Assembly: GCF_014648295.1 (NCBI RefSeq)
Contig: NZ_BMQV01000005.1
Coordinates: 1-64,000 of the forward strand
Direction: 5' to 3'
Length of the DNA: 64,000 nucleotides
From: Shewanella saliphila
Lineage (GTDB): Bacteria > Pseudomonadota > Gammaproteobacteria > Enterobacterales > Shewanellaceae
Shown: in pieces, positions 8,615 through 18,754 of the stretch
Numbering within the stretch: the first letter of the stretch is position 1
Layout of the letters: the number at the start of each line of letters is the position of its first letter
Notes under the pieces: generated by a model
Seen by the model: the letters and a program-made list of their open reading frames with translations, nothing else
Told to the model about the DNA's origin: nothing
Database searches by the model: none
Position numbers and translations under genes: made by a program

Positions 8615-9682
8615 TTAATCAAATAACTTGATTAATTGCGGCTCTTGTTTAAGTAGACTTTGATAAATAGTTAACTGATTTTTTGCTCGGTCTAGATTAT
8701 GTAACGGGTATTTAATTGAAAAATAACCATCACCCTTTAAATAATCTGTTAAAAATCGCACCCCAAGCATTAACGTCATGGCTTTTATACCTAACCATAA
8801 ACTTTGCTTTTCAAGTGGCGTAATGATCCCTTCAAGGGAATCAACATACGCCATCGTCGCCGTTGAAATGATTTGTGGGCGAGCATACACCTCAGCTAAA
8901 TGTGTTGAATCTTCGGGCTCTGGCGAGCAAAAGGCCCGGACCATATCACCAAAGTCATACATCAAATAACCCGCCATACAGGTATCTAAATCAATAATCG
9001 CCATACTAGACATATCGCGCTTATCAAACAGCATATTGTTGATTTTGGTATCGTTATGACAAATTCGTCGTGGTAATAAGCGTTCAAACTCAGCTAATTG
9101 AGTGAGCAATGCGGTTTGTGACAATGCAAACGTAGCCCATTCCTGGCAAGTGTTAAGCCTTGAATAAGCATCATCATTCACCGCATCGGTTAATTGCTGC
9201 ATCCGCTCAGGCAGATTTAAAAAGTTGGTAATAACATCATCAATGTTTGTTGATGGCATATCGCTGAGTGCGGCAGCAAAATGACCAAAGGCATAAGCGG
9301 CAACTTCAGCTTGTTCAGTTTGTGTGACTAACTCAATCGTATGGCTATGCTCTAAATAATCGATAGCACGCCAAAAACCTTGCTCTTTAAGATCGACATA
9401 TAAATCGCCTGCCACAGTAGCCACTGGGCTAACAACTTGTAGCGAATAGTATTGCTGCTGGTGCTTTGCGGTTAAATGCTGGCTAATACGAGCTGCATTG
9501 CTAACCACCAGATGAGGCTGAGTAAATATCTGGGTATTTATTTGTTGTAAGACGATTTTTTTAGCGCCATCGGTCACTAAAAATGTCTGGTTAATATGCC
9601 CATTACCCAAAGTACTAATTGACGCATTAGCGCAATGAATACCAAACTGCGGCAACACAGTTTGTTTAATAAATTCAATCAA
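8615..9682 (-). CDS. APH/choline-kinase-fold phosphotransferase, possibly a sugar kinase
   Basis: A 355-aa member of the aminoglycoside phosphotransferase/choline kinase fold. The catalytic loop is HNDTKINNM (His209, catalytic Asp211, metal-binding Asn216), and the second metal-binding segment is IDLDT (Asp231). The N-terminal GNGHINQTFLV and LQQINTQIF segments resemble N-acetylhexosamine 1-kinases (NahK-like), so the substrate may be an amino sugar rather than an antibiotic. It is followed closely by a HAD phosphatase gene. The fold is secure, the substrate is not. Confidence 0.75.
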   Translation of the reverse strand: MIEFIKQTVLPQFGIHCANASISTLGNGHINQTFLVTDGAKKIVLQQINTQIFTQPHLVVSNAARISQHLTAKHQQQYYSLQVVSPVATVAGDLYVDLKEQGFWRAIDYLEHSHTIELVTQTEQAEVAAYAFGHFAAALSDMPSTNIDDVITNFLNLPERMQQLTDAVNDDAYSRLNTCQEWATFALSQTALLTQLAEFERLLPRRICHNDTKINNMLFDKRDMSSMAIIDLDTCMAGYLMYDFGDMVRAFCSPEPEDSTHLAEVYARPQIISTATMAYVDSLEGIITPLEKQSLWLGIKAMTLMLGVRFLTDYLKGDGYFSIKYPLHNLDRAKNQLTIYQSLLKQEPQLIKLFD

Positions 9683-9706
9683 TCACATGCTCCATTTGCA
9701 CCAATA

Positions 9707-10993
9707 TTATTGGCTTAGCAATGTTTCAAACTGTGGATTTTTCATTAGCGCTGCCTGGCTGCCTTTTAAGCTAAACTTATAACCACACAATTTAAAATCG
9801 CCCCGCAAAGCAATGTTGTTCACCATCACATATTTATCCAGCGGGGTAAACTTGGCCTCAGTGGCACCATCGGCAAGTAAATCGACAGTCATGGGTCTAA
9901 ATTGACTACCATCATTAAACTCAAGCTCGGCACAGGTTTTATCGCCAACTGCACTGGCTAGTCGCCACAGGTTTTGCGCATCACCAGTATCACCTAACCA
10001 ACGTAAAATAAGCACGTCGCCTTCTAAGGCTAACCAAAAGCCATCAGGTAATTTAACCATCTGTCTGCTCATATTAACGGGTTCAATCACACCTTGGCTC
10101 ATTTCTGCCTCGACATCTGAATCTTCTGAGCTTGAAAATGCATTAATTAACGCCATCACCAGATAAATCAGCAATCCAAGCACAAAAACAGCGGCCAAAA
10201 TTTTGCCAGCTAACAACAATTTTTGTTGATGCAACTTAGCCACATTAACCCAAGATTTGGCAAGTTCAGTTATCGAACCTGACTGTAATGCATCTTGATC
10301 AACATATAAGGGTTGGTTATTACGCTCACGCTTAGCGGAAAATGTGCTGTTAGCAGTGTCATGTTCGTTATCAGTGTCAAACTGCTGAGTGACATAGGGC
10401 TCATCATGCTTTGGGCTCTGGGTAGGTTCAACATCAGTGTTAACCGCTTGATAAGCCACATCTGCTGTGTCAGCGTCATTTTGTACCGTTTGTGGCTGAG
10501 CCTCCTGATTAACAAATGGATTCTCTGTAACAGACACGCTAACCGCTTGACCTTGCATCACCGGGTCTTGGCGTCGATGCATCGCGCTTTGTGCGCTATT
10601 CATTACCCGATGAGGCCCATAATATCCTAGAGCATATTGAATAGGATTTTTCGCAGGTAAAAAGCTTAAATAGCCGCCGCAAGCCAACCCAAATAAAAAC
10701 ACACCAGCTAACGCGCCAAGTGGCGCCTCAAAATAAGCCGCGACACCAAAAATAAGTACAGGCAATAAACAAACGAGCACAAATGTAATGGTTTTATTCG
10801 CATCATGTAAGCGGCGCATTGCCGATAAACCAACAATAGGTAGCGACACAACCGTGGCGATTAAAATGATGATACTTGCAGGAAACACCAAAGCCGCAAT
10901 ACTCAACAAAGCAAAAGCAGCAAATACGATGGCCATTAACCTTAAACCTGTGTCACGACCTTCGCGGCACAGCAGGGTTTTTACTAACATCAA
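9707..10993 (-). CDS. DUF805-type membrane protein with a long C-terminal extension
   Basis: A 428-aa membrane protein. The N-terminal third has about four hydrophobic segments and the RRLHD motif typical of DUF805 (YhaH-like) proteins. A low-complexity hydrophilic linker (about 140-240) follows, then another transmembrane helix (about 262-285) and a C-terminal domain (about 300-428) that I do not recognise and that is probably extracytoplasmic. DUF805 proteins are normally about 120-150 aa, so this is an extended architecture. No function can be inferred. Confidence 0.6.
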   Translation of the reverse strand: MMLVKTLLCREGRDTGLRLMAIVFAAFALLSIAALVFPASIIILIATVVSLPIVGLSAMRRLHDANKTITFVLVCLLPVLIFGVAAYFEAPLGALAGVFLFGLACGGYLSFLPAKNPIQYALGYYGPHRVMNSAQSAMHRRQDPVMQGQAVSVSVTENPFVNQEAQPQTVQNDADTADVAYQAVNTDVEPTQSPKHDEPYVTQQFDTDNEHDTANSTFSAKRERNNQPLYVDQDALQSGSITELAKSWVNVAKLHQQKLLLAGKILAAVFVLGLLIYLVMALINAFSSSEDSDVEAEMSQGVIEPVNMSRQMVKLPDGFWLALEGDVLILRWLGDTGDAQNLWRLASAVGDKTCAELEFNDGSQFRPMTVDLLADGATEAKFTPLDKYVMVNNIALRGDFKLCGYKFSLKGSQAALMKNPQFETLLSQ

Positions 10994-11363
10994 ACATTCC
11001 TATAATTGGTTTACGTTTATTTAGCTGGGTTTATTCAATACAATCCAATACTGATGGTTAAACTTAAAATTTGTGACAAATACGCTCTAAGGGATGTCAA
11101 TCTACCCGCAAAATTAATAACAAAAAAACACCATTGAGCACAATAGCGCAAAGCCTACAGAATTTATCTTATAAAGCCAGACCCTATGGGTGTGTTAAGC
11201 AATTATTTTATCGAAATAATGCCCTAGTACCCATATCAAATTGAGCCGTAATTAACGAGCTTGAGCGCAGTTTATCTGTGTACTTATAGCGCTAGCATAA
11301 CCTTACTGTTAACGAGTATAATATTAAGCTTTCTTAATGAATAACCAATGAGAAACCCAATTT
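10994..11363. other. Intergenic region upstream of gmk
   Basis: A 370-base AT-rich gap between the divergent DUF805 gene and gmk. A TATAAT hexamer preceded by GAG lies at 11317-11322, about 42 bases before the gmk start, and is a candidate -10 element, though no good -35 is seen. I found no convincing gene, repeat or RNA structure in the rest. Confidence 0.4.
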
Positions 11364-11987
11364 ATGAGCACTCGTGGAAATCTTTTTATTGTGTCAGCCC
11401 CTAGCGGCGCAGGTAAATCTTCTCTTATCTCGGCACTGTTAAAAGATAAACCCAGCGATAAACAGGTTTCTGTATCGCATACCACTCGCCAACCTCGCCC
11501 GGGTGAAGTTGACGGCCAACATTATCATTTTGTTGATGTTGAGCAATTTAAAGCACTAATCGCACAAGATGCATTTATTGAATGGGCTGAAGTATTTGGT
11601 AATTATTACGGCACATCAAAAACCGTAATAGAGCAAACGCTAGCAAAAGGTATCGATGTATTTTTAGATATCGACTGGCAAGGTGGTGAGCAAGTCAAAA
11701 AACTCATGCCTTATGCTGTTGGAGTATTTATTTTACCGCCATCAAAAGCAGAGCTTGAGCGTCGATTAACTGGTCGAGGCCAAGACAGCCAACAAGTCAT
11801 TGATTCGCGTATGGCACAAGCGGTATCTGAAATGTCACATTATGCACAATATGAATTTGTGATTGTAAATGATGATTTTGATACGGCTCTGACCGACTTA
11901 AATGCAATTATTCGTAGCCAAAGGCTAACCTGTGCTAGTCAGCAGTATACCCACAATGGTATGCTTATTGATCTCTTGGCAGATTAA
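11364..11987 (+). CDS. gmk: Guanylate kinase
   Basis: Phosphorylates GMP to GDP with ATP in purine nucleotide metabolism. The 207-aa protein has the P-loop [10 protein letters not shown] (residues 11-20), the GMP-binding segments [11 protein letters not shown] and YGTSK, and the lid-like RLTGRGQDS. Length matches the family (about 207 aa). It heads gmk-rpoZ-spoT-ridA; linking GMP kinase, RNA polymerase omega and the ppGpp enzyme is a widely conserved arrangement. Confidence 0.97.
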   Translation: MSTRGNLFIVSAPSGAGKSSLISALLKDKPSDKQVSVSHTTRQPRPGEVDGQHYHFVDVEQFKALIAQDAFIEWAEVFGNYYGTSKTVIEQTLAKGIDVFLDIDWQGGEQVKKLMPYAVGVFILPPSKAELERRLTGRGQDSQQVIDSRMAQAVSEMSHYAQYEFVIVNDDFDTALTDLNAIIRSQRLTCASQQYTHNGMLIDLLAD

Positions 11988-12047
11988 TTGTCATAGTGTA
12001 CAATTTTGCGTCATTTTTTCCCATAGATAACACTGGAGTTTCAACAC

Positions 12048-12326
12048 ATGGCTCGCGTAACTGTAGAAGACGCCGTAAACAAAATCGGCAACCGTTTTGA
12101 TATGATCCTGGTTGCAGCGCGTCGCGCACGCCAAATCGCCGTGCAAGGTAAAGATCCTATGGTTGAGGAGATGAACGACAAGCCAACGGTTATCGCATTG
12201 CGCGAAATCGAGCTTGGTTTAGTCACCTCAAACACATTAGATGCTGACGAACGCCAAACTGTGCGTGAACGTGAAGCAGCTGAAATCGCAGCTGTTGCAG
12301 CTATTGCAGAAGGCCGCGTAGTTTAA
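12048..12326 (+). CDS. rpoZ: RNA polymerase omega subunit
   Basis: The 92-aa omega subunit, which helps assemble RNA polymerase by folding around the beta-prime C-terminus and forms part of a ppGpp binding site. It begins with the family-typical [18 protein letters not shown] and contains the conserved RARQIA and [10 protein letters not shown] segments. TGGAG lies about 10 bases before the ATG. It sits 60 bases after gmk and 13 bases before spoT. Confidence 0.97.
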   Translation: MARVTVEDAVNKIGNRFDMILVAARRARQIAVQGKDPMVEEMNDKPTVIALREIELGLVTSNTLDADERQTVREREAAEIAAVAAIAEGRVV

Positions 12327-12339
12327 GGAGTAGCGCCAC

Positions 12340-14448
12340 TTGTATCTGTTTGAAGGTCTAAAAGAGTCAGCGTCCAGCTATTTAGAGCCGGAGCAAGTCG
12401 AATTACTCAAGCAGGCCTATTTGGTTGCGCGTGATGCCCACGAAGGGCAAATGCGCACAAGTGGCGAGCCTTACATTACCCACCCCGTTGCGGTAAGCCG
12501 CATCTTGGCGGACATGCGACTCGATCACGAGTCGCTTATGGCTGCCCTGCTCCATGACACCATTGAAGACACTCCCGTCACCAAAGAAGAGCTCACCGAG
12601 CTGTTTGGTATTACGGTTGCGGAATTAGTCGAAGGTGTCTCTAAGCTAGACAAAATTAAGTTTCGCGACAAAAAAGAAGCCCAAGCGGAAAACTTCCGCA
12701 AAATGATGATGGCAATGACTCAAGATATTCGAGTAATTCTCATTAAATTGGCTGACCGTACTCACAATATGCGTACACTTGGGGCACTTCGCCCAGACAA
12801 GCGTCGTCGTATTGCTCGCGAAACCTTAGAAATTTATGCGCCAATTGCCAATCGATTAGGTATTCACAACATTAAAATCGAACTTGAAGACTTAGGTTTT
12901 CAAGCCTATTACCCTATGCGACATAGAGTGATACGAGAAGTTGTTAAAGCCGCACGAGGCAATCGCAAAGAGTTAATAAACAGTATTGAATCAGCAATTG
13001 AGTCTCGCCTTGAAGAAGCTGGCATTCCAGCAAAAGTCAAAGGCCGTGAAAAAAACCTCTATTCTATTTACTGTAAAATGCGCAGCAAAGAGCTTCAGTT
13101 TCAAGAAGTGATGGACATCTACGCGTTTAGAATTATTGTTGACTCCATAGACACCAGTTATCGAGTGCTTGGTGCGATGCATGGCTTATATAAACCTCGC
13201 CCTGGTCGCTTCAAAGATTATATCGCCATTCCCAAAGCCAATGGTTATCAATCTCTGCACACCTCTTTATTTGGTCCACATGCTGTGCCTGTTGAAGTGC
13301 AAATTCGCACCGAAGAAATGGATCAAATGGCAGACAAAGGGGTTGCTGCGCATTGGATGTACAAAAATAGCACCGATGCAGCTAAACAAAATACGACTCA
13401 AGTTCGCGCCCACAAGTGGATGCAAAGCTTGCTTGAACTTCAGCAAAGTGCAAGTAGCTCATTTGAGTTTGTTGAAAATGTTAAAACCGAATTATTCCCA
13501 GAAGAAATCTACGTATTTACACCAGAAGGCCGCATTTTAGAGCTACCTGTTAACTCTACCGCAGTCGACTTTGCCTATGAAGTTCACACCGATGTGGGTA
13601 ACTCATGCGTTGGTGCACGCGTTAATCGTCAAGCATACCCATTAAGCCAACCGCTTATTTCTGGGCAAACGGTTGAAATTATTACCGCTAAAGGTGCAAG
13701 ACCCAACGCTGCATGGCTCAATTTTGTGGTTACAGGTAAGGCACGCGGTAAAATTCGCCAGGTGTTAAAGAGTCTCAAAGGTGATAACGCCATCGCACTC
13801 GGTAAGCGCTTATTAAACCATGCGTTAGGTGATACTAAGCTAGAAACCATTCCACCAGAATTGCTCGAAAAAGTGATTAAAGAAACCAAGCACACTTCGC
13901 TTGACTCGTTGCTGGCCGATATTGGCTTAGGCAACGCCATGAGCATTGTGATTGCCCAACGCTTGGTTGGCGAGCAGTTTGACTCGCAAGATCACACCAA
14001 AGAAAAACCACAAATGCCAATTCGTGGTGCTGAAGGCATGTTAGTGACTTACGCTAACTGCTGTCGCCCTATCCCTGGTGATGCGGTCATCGCCCATGTC
14101 AGCCCAGGTAAAGGCCTAGTGGTTCACATGGAAAGCTGTGCCAATATTCGTGGTTATCAAGGCGAGCCAGACAAGTACATTTCAGTGCATTGGGATAACG
14201 TTGAGGGTGCTGAATACCAAGCTAACTTGCGGGTTGAAATTGTTAACCACCATGGTGCATTAGCTAAAATCACTTCTATTATTGCCTCTGCAGGTTCGAA
14301 TATTCACAACCTCAGCACAGAAGAACGAGATGGCCGTGTGTATTTGATTAATTTACGTATTTCAGTTAAAGATCGTGTCCATCTAGCCAACGTTATGCGC
14401 CGGATCCGTGTGTTACCTGAAGTATTGCGCACATCGCGTAACCGTTAA
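12340..14448 (+). CDS. spoT: Bifunctional (p)ppGpp synthetase/hydrolase SpoT
   Basis: A 702-aa RelA/SpoT homologue that degrades and, weakly, makes (p)ppGpp. It has an N-terminal HD hydrolase domain (HPVAV at about 47-51 and the HD pair in ALLHDTIEDT), a synthetase domain (about 200-350), a TGS domain (about 390-450), a helical zinc-finger region with conserved Cys-Cys-Arg (YANCCRP) and a C-terminal ACT domain. Translation starts at TTG with GGAG nine bases before it, and the N-terminus MYLFE matches the E. coli protein, whose gene also begins with TTG. Length equals that of E. coli SpoT. Confidence 0.97.
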   Translation: MYLFEGLKESASSYLEPEQVELLKQAYLVARDAHEGQMRTSGEPYITHPVAVSRILADMRLDHESLMAALLHDTIEDTPVTKEELTELFGITVAELVEGVSKLDKIKFRDKKEAQAENFRKMMMAMTQDIRVILIKLADRTHNMRTLGALRPDKRRRIARETLEIYAPIANRLGIHNIKIELEDLGFQAYYPMRHRVIREVVKAARGNRKELINSIESAIESRLEEAGIPAKVKGREKNLYSIYCKMRSKELQFQEVMDIYAFRIIVDSIDTSYRVLGAMHGLYKPRPGRFKDYIAIPKANGYQSLHTSLFGPHAVPVEVQIRTEEMDQMADKGVAAHWMYKNSTDAAKQNTTQVRAHKWMQSLLELQQSASSSFEFVENVKTELFPEEIYVFTPEGRILELPVNSTAVDFAYEVHTDVGNSCVGARVNRQAYPLSQPLISGQTVEIITAKGARPNAAWLNFVVTGKARGKIRQVLKSLKGDNAIALGKRLLNHALGDTKLETIPPELLEKVIKETKHTSLDSLLADIGLGNAMSIVIAQRLVGEQFDSQDHTKEKPQMPIRGAEGMLVTYANCCRPIPGDAVIAHVSPGKGLVVHMESCANIRGYQGEPDKYISVHWDNVEGAEYQANLRVEIVNHHGALAKITSIIASAGSNIHNLSTEERDGRVYLINLRISVKDRVHLANVMRRIRVLPEVLRTSRNR

Positions 14449-14476
14449 TTACTGCTAATTATAAGAGAGTACCCAA

Positions 14477-14860
14477 ATGGCTGAAAAGATCATTATCGCA
14501 ACCGACAAAGCCCCACAAGCAATTGGCACTTATTCGCAAGCCGTTAAAGTGGGCAGTACCGTTTATCTATCTGGTCAAATTCCATTAGACCCAAAAACAA
14601 TGACCATGATAAGCGATGATTTTTCAGAGCAAGTTGTGCAGGTGTTCGAAAACCTAACCGCTGTGTGCGAAGCGGCTGGCGGCACAATGAGTGATATCGT
14701 TAAATTAAATATCTTTTTAACTGACTTATCTCACTTTGCTACTGTAAACGAAATTATGAGTCGTTACTTTCAACAACCTTACCCCGCTCGCGCAGCGATT
14801 GGTGTCAAAGAGCTGCCTAAAGGCTCACTGGTTGAAATGGACGGCATAATGGAAATTTAA
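14477..14860 (+). CDS. ridA: 2-iminobutanoate/2-iminopropanoate deaminase RidA
   Basis: A 127-aa YjgF/YER057c/UK114 protein that hydrolyses reactive enamine/imine intermediates such as 2-aminoacrylate, protecting PLP enzymes. The key Arg105 (in YPARAAIGV) and Glu120 (in LVEMD) are present, as is the SGQIPLDP segment. It lies 28 bases after spoT behind AGAG and ends in a strong terminator, so it is probably the last gene of the gmk operon. Confidence 0.96.
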   Translation: MAEKIIIATDKAPQAIGTYSQAVKVGSTVYLSGQIPLDPKTMTMISDDFSEQVVQVFENLTAVCEAAGGTMSDIVKLNIFLTDLSHFATVNEIMSRYFQQPYPARAAIGVKELPKGSLVEMDGIMEI

Positions 14861-14884
14861 CCGCCAATGTTAAAGATTCGATAA

Positions 14885-14906
14885 AGGCACCTTGGGTGCC
14901 TTTTTT
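14885..14906 (+). terminator. Rho-independent terminator after ridA
   Basis: GGCACC pairs with GGTGCC around a short loop and is followed by six T residues. It lies 24 bases after the ridA stop. Confidence 0.9.
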
Positions 14907-15105
14907 ATTATTTTTCACTTCCATTTCATAGAGCATTTGCTCGACTCTTATTGTTTATTCAACAAATTCTGTTAACTTATCCTAGTGTGACCTTGCACGC
15001 ATAATGTGCAAATTGTTTGCGCCAATGCACAAAAATGGCCATACTAAGTTGGTGTTTTACTCAACTATAAAATCCACAATAACAATAAAGAACATGGAAG
15101 CGTCG

Positions 15106-16761
15106 ATGGAAAATTTAATTAAAACTCCCGTGGAGATGTTGTCTCATTGGGTAGAAACTCAAGGTGACAAAGTTTACCTTCGCCAGCCAATTGGCGGCAA
15201 ATATGTGGATTTCACATGGCGCGAAGTCCAGCAAAAAATGCAACAAATTGCCGGCTCACTTCGTCACTTAGGCCTAGCGCCAGGCGACAAGGTTGCCGTA
15301 TTGTCTAAAAACTGCGCCGAGTGGTTTATTGTCGATTTAGCCTTAATGTACGGCGGCTACATTAGTGTACCTATCTATCCCACAGCCAATGCTGAAACCA
15401 TTCGGTATGTGGTTGAGCACAGCGGTGTCAAAGCTATTTTTAGCGGCAAACTTGATCATTGGGCAGAACAAGAGGCCGCTGTTGGGGGCGACATTCTTCG
15501 TTTAGCCATGCCGTACGACACCATGCCAGCACAATATCACTGGGAACAATTGCTAACACTGGGTCTGCCATTAGTTGATGCACCATTTCCAACCACCGAC
15601 CAGGTGATGACCCTTATTTATACTTCTGGCTCGACGGGCAAACCTAAAGGTGCCATTCAAACCTTCGCCAGTTATGGCTGGGCATGTGAAGCCGTGGTAC
15701 GCGATTTAAAAACCAACACCGCCGACCGTCTGTTATCTTATTTACCGCTTGCTCACATTACTGAACGTGTTGCCATTGAAGGCTCATCATATTATTCAGG
15801 CTCTACTGTTGCCTTTGTTGAAAGCCTAGATTCATTTGTCGACGACATTCAACGCTGCCGTCCGACGGTATTTTTCTCTGTACCGCGCTTATGGACAGTA
15901 TTCCAGCTTAATATTATTAATAAAATTGGTGAGAAAAAACTTAAAAACTTACTTAAGCTGCCTATTATTAGCAGTATTGTTAAAAGCAAAATTAAAAAAG
16001 GTTTGGGTTTAGACCAGTCTCGCTTAAACGGATCAGGTTCGGCGCCTATCCCGCCGTCATTAATACAATGGTACAACTCTGTCGGAATTGATATTTGTGA
16101 AGCATGGGGTATGACAGAAAACAGTGCATATTCGATTATCAACTATCCATTTAATCCCAATAAAATTGGCACTGTCGGTCGCCCTGTTGAAGGTAGCCTT
16201 GTACGTAAAAGTGAACAAGGTGAGTTGTTAGTGAAAAGCCCAGGATTAATGCAAGGCTATTACCTACAAGAAGAAGCCACTAAAGCCGCATTTGCAGAAG
16301 ATGGCTTTTTCTATACCGGTGATTTGTGTGAAATCGACGAAGATGGCTACATTGAAATTACTGGCCGAGTAAAAGACAACTTCAAAACCTCTAAAGGTAA
16401 ATATGTTGCACCAGTGCCCATTGAACGTCGATTAGCTCAGGACTCACACGTAGAACTGATTTGTGTTATTGGATCCGGTTTACCGCATCCTATCGCACTG
16501 GTTCAATTATCTGAAGGCTCTAAACTGCAACCACGCGAAGAAGTCAGATCATCATTAAAAGAAACTCTAGACAGCGTTAACCCGCATTTAGAGTCACACG
16601 AACATGTTGATGCTATTGTCGTTGTAAATGAAGATTGGAACATCGAAAATGATGTGCTCACGCCAACACTTAAAATTAAACGCCACGTGCTTGAGAAAGC
16701 CTTTAGCGCTAAAGTTGAAGGTGTTCGCGGTGCTAAAATTCGCTGGGAAGATGAGTTGTAA
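15106..16761 (+). CDS. AMP-forming long-chain acyl-CoA synthetase-like protein
   Basis: About 551 aa, an ANL-superfamily adenylating enzyme resembling bacterial long-chain fatty acyl-CoA ligases. It activates a carboxylate as acyl-AMP and then transfers it to CoA. The P-loop-like YTSGSTGKPKGAI (about 173-185), the AWGMTEN segment, YTGD and the hinge GRVKDNFKTSKGKYV are visible. The frame extends to an ATG at 15004, but I prefer 15106 because GGAAG lies five bases before it and the family begins near there. It is a single gene with its own terminator; the precise substrate is unknown. Confidence 0.85.
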   Translation: MENLIKTPVEMLSHWVETQGDKVYLRQPIGGKYVDFTWREVQQKMQQIAGSLRHLGLAPGDKVAVLSKNCAEWFIVDLALMYGGYISVPIYPTANAETIRYVVEHSGVKAIFSGKLDHWAEQEAAVGGDILRLAMPYDTMPAQYHWEQLLTLGLPLVDAPFPTTDQVMTLIYTSGSTGKPKGAIQTFASYGWACEAVVRDLKTNTADRLLSYLPLAHITERVAIEGSSYYSGSTVAFVESLDSFVDDIQRCRPTVFFSVPRLWTVFQLNIINKIGEKKLKNLLKLPIISSIVKSKIKKGLGLDQSRLNGSGSAPIPPSLIQWYNSVGIDICEAWGMTENSAYSIINYPFNPNKIGTVGRPVEGSLVRKSEQGELLVKSPGLMQGYYLQEEATKAAFAEDGFFYTGDLCEIDEDGYIEITGRVKDNFKTSKGKYVAPVPIERRLAQDSHVELICVIGSGLPHPIALVQLSEGSKLQPREEVRSSLKETLDSVNPHLESHEHVDAIVVVNEDWNIENDVLTPTLKIKRHVLEKAFSAKVEGVRGAKIRWEDEL

Positions 16762-16790
16762 TTTGCAACAGATATTTTTAATCTGACCCG

Positions 16791-16824
16791 AAAAAAATAC
16801 ACGCTAAATAGCGTGTATTTTTTT
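16791..16824 (+). terminator. Rho-independent terminator after the acyl-CoA synthetase gene
   Basis: AAATACACGCTA pairs with TAGCGTGTATTT around a very short loop, with A residues before and T residues after, so it could work in both directions. It lies 30 bases past the stop. Confidence 0.85.
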
Positions 16825-16902
16825 GACATATTCTGTCAATATACGCGCACAATTAGGCAGTGCTAATGTGGTACAGCTTAACTTTACAAGGCAGAAACAA
16901 TC

Positions 16903-17832
16903 ATGTTCATTGCGTTATCGATTATTGGCGGTTTTATCATATTAACCTTTGGCGCTGAAGCATTAGTGCACGGTGCAAGTGCGGTTGCGCTTCGTTTAGG
17001 TATTGCTCCACTTATTATTGGATTAACCATTGTCGCATTTGGTACCAGCGCCCCTGAACTCGCGGTCAGCGTAAAATCAGCACTTGCAGGTAACCCGGGT
17101 ATTGCGCTGGGTAACGTGGTGGGCTCTAACATCGTTAACGTTGGGCTTATCTTAGCCATAACCGCACTTATCCGTCCGATTACTGTGCAATCACAAATGG
17201 TTAAACGTGATATTCCCATCATGATCGCGGCATCAGTTTTAGTGTGGTTCTTATTACTCGACGGCGATGTCAGCTTTATTGATGGCGCTATTTTATTTAG
17301 CCTATTGCTTGGTTATTTAGGTTTTAGTTATGTCAGCTCAAAAAATAATCCCGAAGCGTTAGACATTGATGCCACACCACAAAAACCACTGTTGTCAGTA
17401 CTACTGATTGCGGTAGGGATAGCCATGTTAGTGGGTGGCGGAATTTTGTTTGTCGATGGCGCTGTTGATTTAGCGAAACAATTTGGCATAAGCGAAGTGA
17501 TTATCGGCTTAACGATTGTGGCTATTGGCACCAGTATGCCTGAACTGGTCACCTCGGTGATGGCCGCATTAAAAGGTCAAAGTGACATCGCGATTGGTAA
17601 TGTTGTAGGCTCAAACATATTCAATGTGCTGGGCATTTTAGGTGCAACCGCTTTAATCCATCCGGTGTCAGCAGCAGGGTTTAATGAGGTCGATTTTATC
17701 GCCATGTTGATTTTTGCCATTATGGTTTTGCCATTTGCCTGGAGTGGCTTACGCATTGGTCGCCGTGAAGGCGGCGTGTTACTTGCGGGATACCTAGGTT
17801 ATACCAGCTATTTGGTCATGCAAGTGGTGTAA
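16903..17832 (+). CDS. Calcium/sodium antiporter of the CaCA family (YrbG-like)
   Basis: A 309-aa inner-membrane cation exchanger with about ten transmembrane helices. The two inverted alpha-repeats are clear: [10 protein letters not shown] plus [11 protein letters not shown] in the first half, and [10 protein letters not shown] plus [11 protein letters not shown] in the second. The Glu in each GTSxPEL motif is the expected ion ligand. These repeats define the K+-dependent Na/Ca exchanger-like family that includes E. coli YrbG. It is a single gene with a terminator; the ion is inferred from the family. Confidence 0.92.
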   Translation: MFIALSIIGGFIILTFGAEALVHGASAVALRLGIAPLIIGLTIVAFGTSAPELAVSVKSALAGNPGIALGNVVGSNIVNVGLILAITALIRPITVQSQMVKRDIPIMIAASVLVWFLLLDGDVSFIDGAILFSLLLGYLGFSYVSSKNNPEALDIDATPQKPLLSVLLIAVGIAMLVGGGILFVDGAVDLAKQFGISEVIIGLTIVAIGTSMPELVTSVMAALKGQSDIAIGNVVGSNIFNVLGILGATALIHPVSAAGFNEVDFIAMLIFAIMVLPFAWSGLRIGRREGGVLLAGYLGYTSYLVMQVV

Positions 17833-17858
17833 TCAACTCACTTATTTTGAGCAAATAA

Positions 17859-17888
17859 AATAAGGCCAACAGCAATGTTGGCCTTATT
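17859..17888 (+). terminator. Rho-independent terminator after the antiporter gene
   Basis: AATAAGGCCAACA pairs with TGTTGGCCTTATT around a GCAA-type loop and continues into T-rich sequence. It lies 27 bases past the stop. Confidence 0.88.
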
Positions 17889-18009
17889 TATTAGCAAAAC
17901 AAAATGACATTTGTCACCTTATTTGGGTGACCTTTGTGTCTGATAATCAAATCGGGTTTTCTCCATACTAAGGTTATTCCCACACAGGGTGGGCAATAAG
18001 GAGATAGCC

Positions 18010-18690
18010 ATGAAAACACTACTATTAATCACTAGCCTTAGTTTAGTCAGCCCCCACAGTTTTGCTGATATCAAGGATATTGATGACGCAGCTAACACCA
18101 TGAACATAAGTCAACTAGCGCAATATAGCCAACACACCAATGACTATGAGCAAGCCTACGCATTTTATCGATTAGCCATCACCGCTAACATTAGCGGTCA
18201 ACGCAAACAGACTGCCGATTCGTTAAACCAGGCCCAAAGTACCCTAGAAAACTTACTCAGTGCACAAGCAACTGCAGACTCACAAGCACTGTTAGCAGCA
18301 GTATATGGCATGCAAATCGCGTTAGATAACAACAAAGGTGCTGAGTACGGTATGAAAACTGCCGCACTATTACAACAAGCCACAGAGCTAGAGCCCAACA
18401 ACCCAAGAGTCAGTTTAGTCAAAGCAATCAATGCATTTTACACCCCGAGCGTATTTGGCGGCGGACTAGAAAAAGCCCAATCCTTCGCAAGCCAAGCTAT
18501 TACGCTTTACGACCTACCTTGCGACACCATTTGTTGGGGGCATGCTGAAGCCTATACATGGCGAGGACTTGCCAAACAGGAGCAAGGTGATTTAACCGGT
18601 GCATTGGAAGACTGGCAAGCAGCAATAGACATAGATCCACACTACGGCTGGGCTATATTTTTATCTAGCCAACAGGCTGTAAAACAGTAA
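18010..18690 (+). CDS. Secreted TPR-containing protein
   Basis: About 226 aa. The ATG at 18010 has a near-ideal AAGGAG seven bases upstream, which favours it over an earlier in-frame ATG at 17989. A signal peptide covers about residues 1-20 (cleavage after SFA). The rest is alpha-helical with tetratricopeptide-like repeats, the clearest being near the C-terminus (AYTWRGLAKQEQGDLTGALEDW). It lies just upstream of a histidine kinase/response regulator pair on the same strand and may be part of their regulon, but there is no direct evidence. The function is unknown. Confidence 0.75.
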   Translation: MKTLLLITSLSLVSPHSFADIKDIDDAANTMNISQLAQYSQHTNDYEQAYAFYRLAITANISGQRKQTADSLNQAQSTLENLLSAQATADSQALLAAVYGMQIALDNNKGAEYGMKTAALLQQATELEPNNPRVSLVKAINAFYTPSVFGGGLEKAQSFASQAITLYDLPCDTICWGHAEAYTWRGLAKQEQGDLTGALEDWQAAIDIDPHYGWAIFLSSQQAVKQ

Positions 18691-18754
18691 TGCCTTTTGC
18701 TTTTTCTTGAGTTAACGCGCAGTTACTCTATGATTAACTGCGCTGGGAGGCACA

